From Niabella sp. (lineage in GTDB: Bacteria > Bacteroidota > Bacteroidia > Chitinophagales > Chitinophagaceae): a stretch of 64,000 bases of DNA. The notes under the pieces are model-generated. The model ran no database searches, was not told the origin of the DNA, and saw only the letters and a list, made by a program, of their open reading frames with translations. The stretch covers positions 1-64,000 of the forward strand of contig NZ_JASLGT010000004.1 of NCBI RefSeq assembly GCF_030150205.1, given 5' to 3'. Positions 41,743 through 50,951 of this stretch are shown here, piece after piece (the stretch's first letter is position 1; each line of letters starts with the position of its first letter). The position numbers and the translations under genes are program-made.

Positions 41743-43893
41743 ATGGCGTTGTTTATGAAGAAATGTTTATTACTGGTAGGGTTGCTGTATATGGGAATGG
41801 GATTAATAGCCCAGGAAAAAAAAGTAGTTACCGTTACTGATTATGACCGGGCGGTAAGTGTAATGAGCGGCGGCAGCGCTGCCCGGGCGTACAATAGCCT
41901 GGCGGTAAATCCCCAGTGGCTGAATAATGGTAAATGCTGGTACCAGGATCCATCGACCAAACAATATATCATCATCGATCCTGCTGTAAAGAAAGGCGGA
42001 CAGGTAGTTGCCGACCGGGCACCGGAAACAGGTAAACCGGCAGCAGGCAGAAGGTCCGGCGTTGCAGGCGTTGTGTCGCCCGATGGGAAAAAAGAAGTGT
42101 ATATAAAAAACTGGAATCTTTGGGTTAAAGATCTTGCATCCGGGAAAGAACAACCCTTAACAACGGATGGTGTAAAAGATTTTGGCTATGCCACGGATAA
42201 TGCGGGTTGGACGCATTCGGACCGGGCGATTGTTTTATGGTCGCCGGATAGTAAGAAAATAGCCACGTTTCAGCAGGATCAGCGTCATGTAAAGGATATG
42301 TACCTGGTACGCACAAAGGTTGGGGCGCCGGAGCTGGAGCAGTGGAAGTACCCCCTGCCGGGTGATAGCGCCATTATAAAAATACACCGGCTGGTGATTG
42401 ATGTAGAAACAGTCACCATCACCCGCTTTAAAATGCAGCCGGATGACCGCAGGGGAACGCTTTGCGATGATATTGCCTGCGATGGCAGTTTTGGCGACAA
42501 TGAGTGGAGCGCCGATGGCAAACAACTGGCCTTTGTATCGGTAAGCAGGGATCATAAAATAACACAATTCCGCATTGCGGATATCGCTTCCGGAGCGATA
42601 CGTACCGTGTTTGAAGAAAATGTTCCCACACAATACGAATCCGGGCAGGGCATGGCCAACTGGAAATTCCTGCCGGAAACCAATGAAGCCATCTGGTATT
42701 CGGAACGGAGCGGATGGGGGCATCTGTACCTCTATGACCTGGCAACCGGCAGCGTAAAACAGCAAATAACCAGGGGGGATTTTGTGGTAACCCGGATGCT
42801 GATGGTTGATGCTAAAAAACGGCAGATCCTGTTTGAAGCGAAAGGAAGAGAGCCGGGCGAAAACCCTTATTTCAGTCATTTCTACAAAACCGGTTTTGAC
42901 GGCAAAACGGTTGTGGCGCTTACGCCGGAGCGGGGAAATCATTCAATGACCCTCTCGCCGGACAAACAATATTTCATCGATAAATATTCTACGCCTGTTG
43001 CGGCACCCGTAACAACACTGAAAGACCTGTCTGGCAAGACCGTCCGGGAATTAGGCGCGGTGGATATGGCAAAACTGAAAGAGGCCGGCTGGCTGGCTCC
43101 GGAAATGTTTAGCGTAAAATCGGCCAATCAACAATTCGATCTTTATGGGTTGTTATATAAACCCGGTAACCTGGATCCATTAAAGAAATACCCGGTAGTG
43201 GTGTATATCTATCCCGGACCACAGGGGGGCAGTGTTGGTAACTGGTCGTTTACTGCCACCAGTGGCGATTTTCAGGCATTGGCAGAACTGGGATTTATTG
43301 TAGTGCGGTTAGAAGGCAGTTGCAACCCCAACCGTTCCAAAGCATTTCATGATGCCTGTTATGGACATATGGGCGAAAATACATTACCCGACCAGATCGC
43401 CGGTCTGCGGCAACTGGCGGCAAAAAACAATTTTATGGACCTGGATCGTGTAGGGATCTGGGGACATTCCGGTGGTGGTTTTGCAACGGCATCAGCGATG
43501 TTTAAATACCCGGAGATCTTTAAAGTAGGTATCGCAGAATCCGGCAATCATGACAACCGGAATTATGAGGATGATTGGGGCGAGCGGTATATCGGTTTAT
43601 TAAAGGGCGATAATTATGAACAGCAGGCTAACCAGCTTTATGCAAAAAACCTGCAGGGAAAATTAATGCTGGTAACCGGAGGAATGGATGACAATGTACC
43701 GCCTTATAACACCTACCTGGTAGCCGATGCGCTTATTAAAGCCAATAAGTCCTTCGACCTGGTGGTGATTCCGAACGCGCGCCATGGATATGGGGCCGAT
43801 TCCTATTATATGATGCGCCGGAGATGGGATTATTTTGTAGAATACCTGCTGGGTGCGCAGCCTCCCAAAGACTATAAGATTAATATGCAGTAA
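41743..43893 (+). CDS. S9 family peptidase, dipeptidyl-peptidase IV type
   Basis: A 716-residue exported serine peptidase. It has a short N-terminal signal segment (starts 41743 or the ATG at 41755, LLLVGLLYMGMGLIAQ). An eight-bladed beta-propeller (DPPIV_N, about 100-450) follows, with blades such as LWSPDSKKIATFQQD and NEWSADGKQLAFV. The C-terminal alpha/beta hydrolase domain has the nucleophile motif WGHSGGG (G-x-S-x-G), the Asp in GGMDDNVPP and the His in NARHGYG. DPP-IV enzymes remove X-Pro or X-Ala dipeptides in the periplasm. It shares a bidirectional terminator with the convergent gene at 43968. Confidence 0.95.
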   Translation: MALFMKKCLLLVGLLYMGMGLIAQEKKVVTVTDYDRAVSVMSGGSAARAYNSLAVNPQWLNNGKCWYQDPSTKQYIIIDPAVKKGGQVVADRAPETGKPAAGRRSGVAGVVSPDGKKEVYIKNWNLWVKDLASGKEQPLTTDGVKDFGYATDNAGWTHSDRAIVLWSPDSKKIATFQQDQRHVKDMYLVRTKVGAPELEQWKYPLPGDSAIIKIHRLVIDVETVTITRFKMQPDDRRGTLCDDIACDGSFGDNEWSADGKQLAFVSVSRDHKITQFRIADIASGAIRTVFEENVPTQYESGQGMANWKFLPETNEAIWYSERSGWGHLYLYDLATGSVKQQITRGDFVVTRMLMVDAKKRQILFEAKGREPGENPYFSHFYKTGFDGKTVVALTPERGNHSMTLSPDKQYFIDKYSTPVAAPVTTLKDLSGKTVRELGAVDMAKLKEAGWLAPEMFSVKSANQQFDLYGLLYKPGNLDPLKKYPVVVYIYPGPQGGSVGNWSFTATSGDFQALAELGFIVVRLEGSCNPNRSKAFHDACYGHMGENTLPDQIAGLRQLAAKNNFMDLDRVGIWGHSGGGFATASAMFKYPEIFKVGIAESGNHDNRNYEDDWGERYIGLLKGDNYEQQANQLYAKNLQGKLMLVTGGMDDNVPPYNTYLVADALIKANKSFDLVVIPNARHGYGADSYYMMRRRWDYFVEYLLGAQPPKDYKINMQ

Positions 43894-43904
43894 GGAAAAA
43901 TAAA

Positions 43905-43934
43905 AAAACGGTCCGGGTAAATGCGGACCGTTTT
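43905..43934. terminator. Bidirectional terminator
   Basis: AAAACGGTCCG (43905-43915) pairs with CGGACCGTTTT (43924-43934), an 11-bp stem with an A-run on one side and a T-run on the other. It serves both the DPP-IV gene and the convergent DUF6263 gene. Confidence 0.85.
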
Positions 43935-43967
43935 ATATATGGGGTTTTAGATAAAACGCACAGCTTT

Positions 43968-44852
43968 TTACCGTTTCCTCATATCGGTAATGGTTTCTAC
44001 CGTTGCTTCCATGGGCACTTCCATTCCCTGTATTTTTACGGTTCCGTTAACTTGCTGACGCAGTTCGGAAACGTCTGTTATGCCGGATGCATTATCCATT
44101 GTTATAGTACCCGTTACCGTTCCGGTCATGTTTATTTCCATTTCCATGCCCTGCTGTTGCATCTTCGTAAAGCCCTGAGTGTCTATTTTACCGGCTACAC
44201 TTATCAGGCTTTTACCGCCAGCGATCTTTTTTAACGTATAGTTATTCCGCAGGATCAGTTTGTAAGGCTTTTCGATCTGGATATCGGACGCCCAGGTACT
44301 TCCCGGTGATACCGGGCCTTCGGGATACATTTTAAAACTTTGTTCCAGCAGGCTTTTAACGGTTGCTTCTGAAAATAGTTCGTCGGCCATTTTCTGCGTT
44401 TCCCCACCGGCGGTGGCCATGCCCTTTGTCAATGCATCAAAACCCTCAGCTTGTTTCACTGTTCCATCCGGAGCAATCAGCACGTTTACTTTTTTACCGT
44501 GGATCGACCGGAACATTTTGTTGGCTGCATTAGCCGTATCAGCACTTTCGCTGTTGATGACTGTTTCCTGGCCCATGAACTGAAAGCTCATTTTAGCAGA
44601 GTCATAGGACAGGTTCAGGTTCTTGTTGGCACCGGCATCTGTAATGTCATACCGCATATTCACCGTATTCGCAAACTTCATGTCGATCTGCTGGCCCATC
44701 ACTGTTTGCTTAATACTGAAGTTATTGGTACTGCTTACATCATACCGGCTGCCATTGGCCGGGTTGAACTTCAGGGTAACCGTTTGTGCATGCAGTATGG
44801 AAATTGCTGAGGTGACCATACAGACCAATCCCAGGGCGATTGTTTTCATCAT
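43968..44852 (-). CDS. DUF6263 family exported protein
   Basis: A 294-residue protein with a signal peptide (IALGLVCMVTSAISILHAQ). The mature part is beta-rich, starting TVTLKFNPANGSRYDVSS and containing repeated strands of the form Q-x-x-M-x-Q-x-I-D-M and a late GMEMEINMTGTVTGTITMD. This matches the DUF6263 group of Bacteroidota periplasmic proteins of unknown role; the fold may bind lipid or other hydrophobic ligands, but that is a guess. Two adjacent ATGs (44852, 44849) can serve as start. It is followed upstream by the DUF2911 gene on the same strand (15-bp gap), so the two may be co-transcribed. Confidence 0.8.
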   Translation of the reverse strand: MMKTIALGLVCMVTSAISILHAQTVTLKFNPANGSRYDVSSTNNFSIKQTVMGQQIDMKFANTVNMRYDITDAGANKNLNLSYDSAKMSFQFMGQETVINSESADTANAANKMFRSIHGKKVNVLIAPDGTVKQAEGFDALTKGMATAGGETQKMADELFSEATVKSLLEQSFKMYPEGPVSPGSTWASDIQIEKPYKLILRNNYTLKKIAGGKSLISVAGKIDTQGFTKMQQQGMEMEINMTGTVTGTITMDNASGITDVSELRQQVNGTVKIQGMEVPMEATVETITDMRKR

Positions 44853-44867
44853 GATGTTTTGTTATTA

Positions 44868-45698
44868 TTACAGGGTAGCGATCAGCTTTTGATTGTTACG
44901 CACGTAATCATCGTTGTGGTTTTCTTTAGCCAGCTGCATGGATGCTTCTGCTGCACTCCGGGCTTCTTTCTTCCGTCCGGCTTTTGCCAGGGCCTTTGCA
45001 TACTGATACTGGATCCAGTAGGCCTTTGGCTGGGCCGCTGCGGCTTTAGAAAACCAGTCGATCGCCTTATTCAGGTCCTTATTATTTTCCAGGTAGTAGG
45101 TTGCTGCCTGGAAATACGCTGGTTTGTCAGACTGTATAGAAGCGTCAATAGATGCCATGATCCGGGCATCAACTTCCGTTTTAACAGGAACCGGAACCAA
45201 TATATTACCCCAGGCGAGCTGCAGTTCGGCAGTGGTAGGCGTAATATTCGCCAGCTGAATGGTAAAGGTCTCCGTATTCGTTTTTGTAGTTACCGGGGTT
45301 ACCTGTATCCGTACAACATCATCCGATGCTTTATAGGCCGTAGGATCGCTGGTTACATCGGTTTGCTTTGTAAGGATCACGGTCCAGGATTTCCGGCCGG
45401 GAATGGTGAGCAATCCATATTTACCGGCGCCGATGGTTTTTCCTCCGATGATGATTTCGTCGCTGATGGTTAGTGTAGTAGCCCCGTTGGCTCCAGTACG
45501 CCAGAGTTTACCTTCCGGGGCAAGGTCCGTGTACAACTGACGGCCCTTTAGGCTGGGACGGCTATACGACCATTCAAGGGTACCAAGGCCAAAATCCTGT
45601 TTAATGGTTTGTGCCGGACTGGCCGCGGGAACCTTTACCTGGGCCTGGATTGAAAACAGGGCTCCTGCTAAAAGAACTGATAAAAAGATACGTTTCAT
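44868..45698 (-). CDS. DUF2911 domain protein with C-terminal TPR-like region
   Basis: A 276-residue exported protein with the signal peptide MKRIFLSVLLAGALFSIQAQ. Residues 30-170 are DUF2911 (FGLGTLEWSYSRPSLKGRQL, LWRTGANGATTLTISDEIII, GKYGLLTIPG). Residues 190-276 form two TPR-like helix pairs (NKAIDWFSKAAAAQPKAYWI, YAKALAKAGRKKEARSAAEA). I start it at ATG 45698, which gives the signal peptide; an ATG at 45734 adds 12 residues. DUF2911 proteins are widespread in Bacteroidota and uncharacterised. The gene is 15 bp upstream of the DUF6263 gene. Confidence 0.88.
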   Translation of the reverse strand: MKRIFLSVLLAGALFSIQAQVKVPAASPAQTIKQDFGLGTLEWSYSRPSLKGRQLYTDLAPEGKLWRTGANGATTLTISDEIIIGGKTIGAGKYGLLTIPGRKSWTVILTKQTDVTSDPTAYKASDDVVRIQVTPVTTKTNTETFTIQLANITPTTAELQLAWGNILVPVPVKTEVDARIMASIDASIQSDKPAYFQAATYYLENNKDLNKAIDWFSKAAAAQPKAYWIQYQYAKALAKAGRKKEARSAAEASMQLAKENHNDDYVRNNQKLIATL

Positions 45699-45796
45699 TG
45701 ATGATTGTTTTTGGTACCCGCGAAAATAGAACAATATTATAATTCCCTGCCGCTTATTTCCCAGGGATCGTTTAAGAGCGTCCTGTTGTGTAAAAC

Positions 45797-46705
45797 TCAG
45801 GATGCTTTGTTGAACAGCGGGTGAAACTGATCGAGCGTTTTGCGTAGGAACTCCCGGTCCAGATGGGTGTAGATTTCGGTAGTGGTGATGCTTTCATGTC
45901 CCAGCATTTCCTGTACGGCGCGCAGGTTGGCACCGCCTTCAATCAGGTGTGTGGCAAAGGAATGCCGGAAGGTATGCGGCGAAATGGTTTTCTGAATGCC
46001 GGCTTTTGCTGCCAGGTCTTTTATAACCAGGAAGATCATTACGCGGCTAAGCAGCGTTCCCCGCTTGTTTAAAAAAACAATATCTTCATTACCCGGTTTA
46101 ACGGTCAGTTGCGGGCGGATCTCCTGCAGGTATATTTTCAGATGTTTGATGGCTGTATCACCGATCGGTACCAGCCGTTCTTTATCGCCCTTTCCGATTA
46201 CCCGGATATAGCCCACATCGGGGTAAAGCTGCGAGATCCGTAACTGTACCACTTCGCTTACACGCAAACCGCAGCTATACATGGTTTCTATAATGGCTTT
46301 GTTACGGGTGCCCTCAGGTTTACTGAGATCAATGGCTAAAAGAATTTGTTCAATTTCTTCAAAGCTTAGTACATCCGGAAGTGTGCGCCGGGTTTTGGGG
46401 GCTTCTACCAACAGGGTGGGATCCTGCTGTACAATGTTTTCCAGCAGGCAGAACCGGTAAAAGGCACGGATTCCTGAAATAACCCTTGCCTGGCTGGTTG
46501 GTTGCATGCCCAGTGCGGCAATCCAGGCCAGAAAGGCCTGCAGGTGTTTTAACGTAATGTCTGCAGGAGCCAGTGCCAGTGACTGTAACTGCAGGTACTC
46601 CGCCAGTTTATCTACGTCTCTCATATAGGCCTCTGTGGAGTTGCCGGAAAGCGATTTCTCCAGTTTTAAATAGGCCTGGAAACTTTTTTTATACGATTCC
46701 CACAT
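45797..46705 (-). CDS. xerD: Site-specific tyrosine recombinase XerD
   Basis: A 302-residue tyrosine recombinase. The N-terminal SAM-like domain has FQAYLKLEKSLSGNSTEAYMRDV. The catalytic domain has Arg in YSCGLRVSEVVQL, Lys in VIGKGDKERLVPIG, the HTFRHSFATHLIEGG motif (H-x-x-R), MLGHESITTTEIYTH with the second His and the nucleophile Tyr. Length and these motifs fit XerD/XerC, which resolve chromosome dimers at dif. The start is ATG 46705, matching the family; the frame runs on to 46729 into a repeat. An inverted-repeat element lies immediately upstream. Confidence 0.93.
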   Translation of the reverse strand: MWESYKKSFQAYLKLEKSLSGNSTEAYMRDVDKLAEYLQLQSLALAPADITLKHLQAFLAWIAALGMQPTSQARVISGIRAFYRFCLLENIVQQDPTLLVEAPKTRRTLPDVLSFEEIEQILLAIDLSKPEGTRNKAIIETMYSCGLRVSEVVQLRISQLYPDVGYIRVIGKGDKERLVPIGDTAIKHLKIYLQEIRPQLTVKPGNEDIVFLNKRGTLLSRVMIFLVIKDLAAKAGIQKTISPHTFRHSFATHLIEGGANLRAVQEMLGHESITTTEIYTHLDREFLRKTLDQFHPLFNKAS

Positions 46706-46715
46706 AAAAATAAAA

Positions 46716-46801
46716 GGAAGCTGTATCAAAAACGCGTTCAGAATACCGGATCATACTGAACCTGATGCTGCATGACCATAACGATTTTTGATACAGCCCC
46801 C
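46716..46801. repeat. MITE-like inverted-repeat element upstream of xerD
   Basis: GCTGTATCAAAAA (46720-46732) and TTTTTGATACAGC (46785-46797) are perfect 13-bp inverted repeats flanking a 52-bp non-coding centre. Read from the right end it begins GGGGGCTGTATCAAAAATCG, which looks like an insertion-sequence terminus. It may be a miniature non-autonomous element of about 80 bp or a long hairpin; target duplications are not clear. Confidence 0.5.
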
Positions 46802-46818
46802 TTTACGGTTTTGTTTAG

Positions 46819-47499
46819 TTACTTAAAAGAAAGGGGCACATCATGAACAATGTCTTTGCCCTCATATTTGATCTTAGCATACAGATGGTCTTTACTGATA
46901 TTTACAGAATCCAGGAATGAATGCACATTGTCATGATCCACGCCTTTTACACCCGAATCGGTCAGCAGGGTTTTGGCAACCTTACCGGTTTGCACATCTT
47001 CCACATACAGGAAGGTATTGTCATAATAAGACACCAGGCCGTCTGAAACCCTGAATTTGGGATCAAAACTGTTCACCGCGCTGAAATATTTCATCGGACT
47101 TCCGCCCTTTGCTACCGGCACTTTAATCAGGTAACCGCGCCCTGTGGCACAATCGTTGAATTTTAACCAGGCGCCCTGTCCTTCGCCAACTTCATATCCA
47201 AAAAGCGATTTGCTGGGTTTTACGGTACGTCCCGCAAAAAACTCCGCAAAGCCGATCTTGGCATTTCCCGCCTTTCCGTTGTCAAAAAGAATCGAGTCGA
47301 TCTGACAGTCTTTAAAACTTACGGTTACGGAAGGCTTGTCCGGTGTAGCGCTGCCCAGCCGCAGCGGATCTTTAATACAGGCAGAGTCGGTGCAGAAAGA
47401 AGAAGACGTTGTTTCGGTTGTTCCTTCAGCGCCACCACCACAGGAGGCAAGCAGTGTAGCCAGCGCAACGGCACTTAGTGAAAGGGATTTTAATTTCAT
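46819..47499 (-). CDS. Hypothetical lipoprotein
   Basis: A 226-residue protein with a lipoprotein signal peptide and lipobox LLASC at residues 16-20, followed by a Gly/Thr/Ser-rich linker (GGGAEGTTETTSSS). The mature domain is beta-rich with paired cysteines near its start (FCTDSACIKDPLRLG) and no family I recognise. It contains VTVSFKDCQIDSILFDNG and a C-terminal ending HDVPLSFK. Probably anchored in the outer or inner membrane facing the periplasm. It stands alone between xerD and yraN. Confidence 0.8.
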   Translation of the reverse strand: MKLKSLSLSAVALATLLASCGGGAEGTTETTSSSFCTDSACIKDPLRLGSATPDKPSVTVSFKDCQIDSILFDNGKAGNAKIGFAEFFAGRTVKPSKSLFGYEVGEGQGAWLKFNDCATGRGYLIKVPVAKGGSPMKYFSAVNSFDPKFRVSDGLVSYYDNTFLYVEDVQTGKVAKTLLTDSGVKGVDHDNVHSFLDSVNISKDHLYAKIKYEGKDIVHDVPLSFK

Positions 47500-47713
47500 T
47501 CCTTGTTGTTTAGATCGTTATAAAATAAATGCAGATCGCTAATTTACAAATTAACCATGAGTTGGCAGCTATTTACTGGCCAGATTTCCGTGGTCGGCCT
47601 TCAGCCACCAGTTATCAGTCATTAGTTTTTAGTTATCAGTCTTCAGTTGTCAGTGTTCTTCAGTCGATCGGCAGGGATAAAACGAAAGCAGCCCTGGGAC
47701 AGGCGGTCGGCAT
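47500..47713. other. Intergenic region with AGTTATCAGTC simple repeats
   Basis: No gene is seen. About 47604-47664 is a degenerate simple repeat (CAGTTATCAGTCATTAG, TTAGTTATCAGTC, TTCAGTTGTCAGTG) of a type frequent between Bacteroidota genes. Confidence 0.4.
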
Positions 47714-48070
47714 TTACAAAAACACATCCTCAATCAGGAAATATTCCGGAGGCTGGCCTGCTCCAATGGTAATGGATAAAATATCATACTGAATGCGGTA
47801 GTGCCCCGGATGCTGATAAAGGAACTCATCTGCCGCCTGTTGTAAATAACGGAATTTCTTTTTGGTGACGCTTTCTTCGGGATAACCGAAGTGGTTACCG
47901 CTGCGGGTTTTTACCTCTACAAAGTGCAACTTGTTATTTTTGGTTGCAATAATGTCAATTTCATAGTGCGAATAGCGCCAGTTTTGAAACAGGATGGTAT
48001 AATCCCTTTGCACGAGGTAGGCAGCAGCAAGGTTTTCCCCGTGTTTTCCTAATTGATTATGTGTTGCCAT
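47714..48070 (-). CDS. YraN family protein (UPF0102, endonuclease-like)
   Basis: A 118-residue protein of the YraN/UPF0102 family, related to Holliday-junction-resolvase/restriction-endonuclease-like folds. The conserved opening THNQLGKHGENLAAAYL, the acidic and Lys residues of the nuclease-like core (YEIDIIATKNNKLHFVEVKTR) and the SVTKKKFRYLQQAADEFL helix are all present. The D...E-x-K pattern suggests a possible DNA-cleaving site, but the role in cells is not settled. It is divergent from manA; the two starts are 39 bp apart. Confidence 0.92.
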   Translation of the reverse strand: MATHNQLGKHGENLAAAYLVQRDYTILFQNWRYSHYEIDIIATKNNKLHFVEVKTRSGNHFGYPEESVTKKKFRYLQQAADEFLYQHPGHYRIQYDILSITIGAGQPPEYFLIEDVFL

Positions 48071-48108
48071 TCAGTTATCTTTACCCCCAAGTTAATCCAA
48101 TTTTTAAT

Positions 48109-49317
48109 ATGCAAAAGCTGGCATTACTCAAAGGAGATGTAAAGCATTACGACTGGGGAGGCGTGTCGTTTATTCCCGCCCTGCTCCAGGTAGAAAACCC
48201 GCAGATGAAACCCTTTGCGGAATACTGGATGGGGGTGCATCCCGGAGCAAATTGCACGCTGGTGCTGAACGACGGAAAGGAAGTATTGCTGCGGGATTAT
48301 ATCCGGATCAACCCGGAGGAATTGCTGGGGCACGCTGTAAAAGCCGCCTTTGGCCAGATGCCCTATCTGTTAAAGGTACTGGATGTAAAAGATATGCTTT
48401 CCATCCAGGTGCATCCGTCTAAAAAACAGGCCGCACAGGATTTTGAAGCAGAGAACCGTAAAGGAACTCCGTTAAATGCACCCAACCGCAATTATAAAGA
48501 TGCCAATCATAAGCCGGAGCTGATGGTAGCGTTAAGCGGTTTTTACCTGTTACATGGTTTTAAACCGGAAGCGCTATTACTGCAAACGCTGGAAGCTGTG
48601 CCGGAGCTGCATGTTTTTATACCGGTATTTAAAACCGAAGGTTACAAAGGACTGTATAAAATGGCGATGGAGTTGCCGCAAGAGGAGGTGAATGAGCTGC
48701 TGCAGCCGCTGATCAACCGCACCATTCCATTGTACCTCCAGGAAAAGCTAGACAAGTCCTCCGAAGATTTTTGGGCGGCCCGTGCGGCGCAAACCTTTTT
48801 ACAGCCAGGTTCCATCGACCGGGGTATTTTTTCGATCTATTTTTTTAATATCCTGCACCTGAAAACAGGGGAGGCTATCTTTCAGGATGCGGGCGTACCG
48901 CATGCCTACCTGGAAGGATACAATGTAGAGATCATGGCCAGCTCTGATAATGTGCTGCGGGGCGGACTTACTTCCAAGCATATTGATACGGCCGAACTGC
49001 TGAAACATACCAAATGTGAAGCAACCCACCCGCAGATCATTCCGGCGCGGGCCGATAAAAAAGAGAAAGTATACCCGGCACCGGTGCCGGATTTTGAATT
49101 GCATTCGTATGACCTGAAGACGGGCGATGAACTGGTGCTGGAGCCGGCCACCGCTGAACTTTTCCTGTTAACGGATGGCGAGGCAGAACTGTCGGCCGAT
49201 GATACCCGCATTGTTTTAAAGGCAGGGACCATCGCTGCAGCAGCCTTTCCGGGAGCGGTTATAAAAATGCTGGCCGGTGCTCCTACCCGCATATTCAGGG
49301 CTACAGTGCCTTTATAA
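48109..49317 (+). CDS. manA: Mannose-6-phosphate isomerase, class I
   Basis: A 402-residue zinc-dependent isomerase interconverting mannose-6-phosphate and fructose-6-phosphate, feeding GDP-mannose and sugar polymer synthesis. It shows YDWGG near the start, AEYWMGVHPGA (the usual A-E-x-W-x-G-x-H-P), PYLLKVLDVKDMLSIQVHPSKKQAA with the metal-binding Gln-x-His, and NHKPELMVAL with the next ligands. The C-terminal cupin part ends after GTIAAAAFPGAV. The start is ATG 48109 (MQKLALLKGDVKHY); an ATG at 48061 in frame adds 16 unlikely residues that overlap yraN. pyrF follows after 30 bp and may share its transcript. Confidence 0.94.
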   Translation: MQKLALLKGDVKHYDWGGVSFIPALLQVENPQMKPFAEYWMGVHPGANCTLVLNDGKEVLLRDYIRINPEELLGHAVKAAFGQMPYLLKVLDVKDMLSIQVHPSKKQAAQDFEAENRKGTPLNAPNRNYKDANHKPELMVALSGFYLLHGFKPEALLLQTLEAVPELHVFIPVFKTEGYKGLYKMAMELPQEEVNELLQPLINRTIPLYLQEKLDKSSEDFWAARAAQTFLQPGSIDRGIFSIYFFNILHLKTGEAIFQDAGVPHAYLEGYNVEIMASSDNVLRGGLTSKHIDTAELLKHTKCEATHPQIIPARADKKEKVYPAPVPDFELHSYDLKTGDELVLEPATAELFLLTDGEAELSADDTRIVLKAGTIAAAAFPGAVIKMLAGAPTRIFRATVPL

Positions 49318-49347
49318 TTTTAGAAGATTTAATAAACGGATATAAAC

Positions 49348-50148
49348 ATGACCCGCGAACAATTAGTTGCACAGATCTATAATAAAAAGTCTTATTTGTG
49401 TGTAGGATTAGATACCGATCTGGCAAAGATTCCTGCACATTTTGCAGGGAACCCCGATGCGCTGTTCCTTTTTAATAAAGCCATCATTGATGCTACGCGC
49501 GAAACCTGTGTTGCCTATAAGATCAATACCGCTTTTTATGAAGCATTGGGTACAAAGGGATGGGATGCCATGGAACGGACGGTGCATTATATTGGCGCGG
49601 ATCATTTTAAGATCGCCGATGCCAAGCGGGGAGATATCGGCAATACCAGTGATCAGTATGCCAAAGCCTTTTTTGAAACACTTCCCTTTGACGCCGTAAC
49701 GGTAGCCCCTTATATGGGCGAAGACAGCGTAAGGCCCTTCCTGGAATACGAAGGTAAATGGGCAATCGTATTGGGACTTACCTCGAATAAAGGTGCACAG
49801 GACTTTGAGTTGCAGGCAAGCGGTAGCGAATTGCTGTATGAGAAAGTATTAAAAACTGTTTCTTCCTGGGGCACAGATCAAAACCTGATGTTTGTAGTAG
49901 GAGCCACGCAGGCGGAAGCCTTTACCCGGATCCGGGAATTGATTCCCGATCACTTTCTCCTGGTGCCGGGAGTAGGAGCCCAGGGAGGAAGTTTGGAGCA
50001 GATCTCCGAAAAAGCCATGAATAAAGACTGCGGACTTTTGGTAAACGCAAGCCGGGCAGTGATTTATGCTTCGGCGCAGGAAGATTTTGCCAGCGCAGCT
50101 GCAACCATCGCAACACAATACCAGGAAGAAATGGGTACATACCTGTAA
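49348..50148 (+). CDS. pyrF: Orotidine 5'-phosphate decarboxylase
   Basis: A 266-residue type 2 OMP decarboxylase, catalysing the last step of UMP synthesis. The N-terminal substrate segment LCVGLDTDLAKIP is present, as is the catalytic DAKRGDIGNTS with the Lys that protonates C6. The phosphate-binding end LLVPGVGAQGGSLEQI and VNASRAVIYAS are also visible. The length (about 270) and the K-R-G-D-I-G-N-T form indicate the longer group found in Bacteroidota and Actinobacteria. No other pyr genes are nearby. It converges on the cupin gene with a 78-bp gap. Confidence 0.95.
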   Translation: MTREQLVAQIYNKKSYLCVGLDTDLAKIPAHFAGNPDALFLFNKAIIDATRETCVAYKINTAFYEALGTKGWDAMERTVHYIGADHFKIADAKRGDIGNTSDQYAKAFFETLPFDAVTVAPYMGEDSVRPFLEYEGKWAIVLGLTSNKGAQDFELQASGSELLYEKVLKTVSSWGTDQNLMFVVGATQAEAFTRIRELIPDHFLLVPGVGAQGGSLEQISEKAMNKDCGLLVNASRAVIYASAQEDFASAAATIATQYQEEMGTYL

Positions 50149-50226
50149 CAAGGGCGTATCAGAAAATACGGGAACAAAACGGGCGGCGATGGTTTAAAGT
50201 ATGGCTTTCGGTTTAGGGGAACAGGG

Positions 50227-50817
50227 CTACCGGGAATGTGCATCGGCCTGCAACCAAATGGCCAGCAATCCGTCGTCTGTACCAAGCACCGGATCTGTAT
50301 CCGGAAGCGCAATGCCTGCGATCTGCTCAGCATCTTTTGAATTACCGGAGGTTTCTTTTCGGATCCTGGGCGTTACATCGAGTGAGGATGCACCGGTAAT
50401 CTTAAAATCGGTGCTTGACTCAAGATGCCGGAGGGCTACGCCCGCTGGAATGACCAACACATCGCCTTTTTCAATAATCATCGTAAGACCTAATGTTCCA
50501 CCCAATTGCCATTTGGCTTCTCCGGAACAAACACCCAGCACAATATGGGTGTTAATATAATAGTAGGCCACATCAAAGAATTGTAAACCAGAAAACGGGA
50601 ACCATTTGTTGGTGACGAACTTTTTTTTTAGCCAGCTTTCGCAGGCCTCATATTCTTTATCGAAAAAGTTTCTGTACACCAGTAGCGGATGCGGACTATT
50701 AGGGATCAAACGGTCTTCCCTGAAATAAAAAATATCGGGATTGATCCTTCGCTGCTCCCAGGGCACCCATTCACGGAGTTTGTTTTTTTTGAGCATGTTT
50801 TTAGTATTGCAAGTCAT
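50227..50817 (-). CDS. YjlB-like cupin protein
   Basis: A 196-residue protein whose C-terminal half is a cupin-type barrel with the pattern INTHIVLGVCSGEAKWQLGG, EKGDVLVIPAGVALRHL and FKITGASSLD. This follows Bacillus YjlB and relatives (H-E-V-L-G-V-x-x-G, then G-D-V-x-x-I-P-A-G-V-x-H). One metal ligand of the canonical cupin set (the Glu after the first His) is replaced: the segment reads THIVLG. Metal binding is therefore uncertain. Two possible starts exist: 50817, or 50796 (MLKKNKLREWVPW), which I slightly prefer. Function is unknown. Confidence 0.7.
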   Translation of the reverse strand: MTCNTKNMLKKNKLREWVPWEQRRINPDIFYFREDRLIPNSPHPLLVYRNFFDKEYEACESWLKKKFVTNKWFPFSGLQFFDVAYYYINTHIVLGVCSGEAKWQLGGTLGLTMIIEKGDVLVIPAGVALRHLESSTDFKITGASSLDVTPRIRKETSGNSKDAEQIAGIALPDTDPVLGTDDGLLAIWLQADAHSR

Positions 50818-50893
50818 ATGCCAGTAACCGCCCGTACCAGATTTATATCATTCTTTTTACGAAACGAGCCGTAAGAAAGAGAAAAAGAAACAT

Positions 50894-50927
50894 AAAAAAA
50901 CCGTTTCCAAGCAGAAACGGTTTTTTT
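50894..50927. terminator. Intrinsic terminator
   Basis: AAAAAAACCGTTTC (50894-50907) pairs with GAAACGGTTTTTTT (50914-50927) around CAAGCA. It is symmetric and lies at the end of the minus-strand lipoprotein gene at 50952. Confidence 0.8.
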
Positions 50928-50951
50928 ATTTGGAAGGTTAATGGTTGTGGT

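Noticed and set aside
42235..42942. 235-codon minus-strand frame inside the DPP-IV gene
   Set aside because: It is antisense to a well-conserved peptidase and lacks any recognisable domain or start signal.
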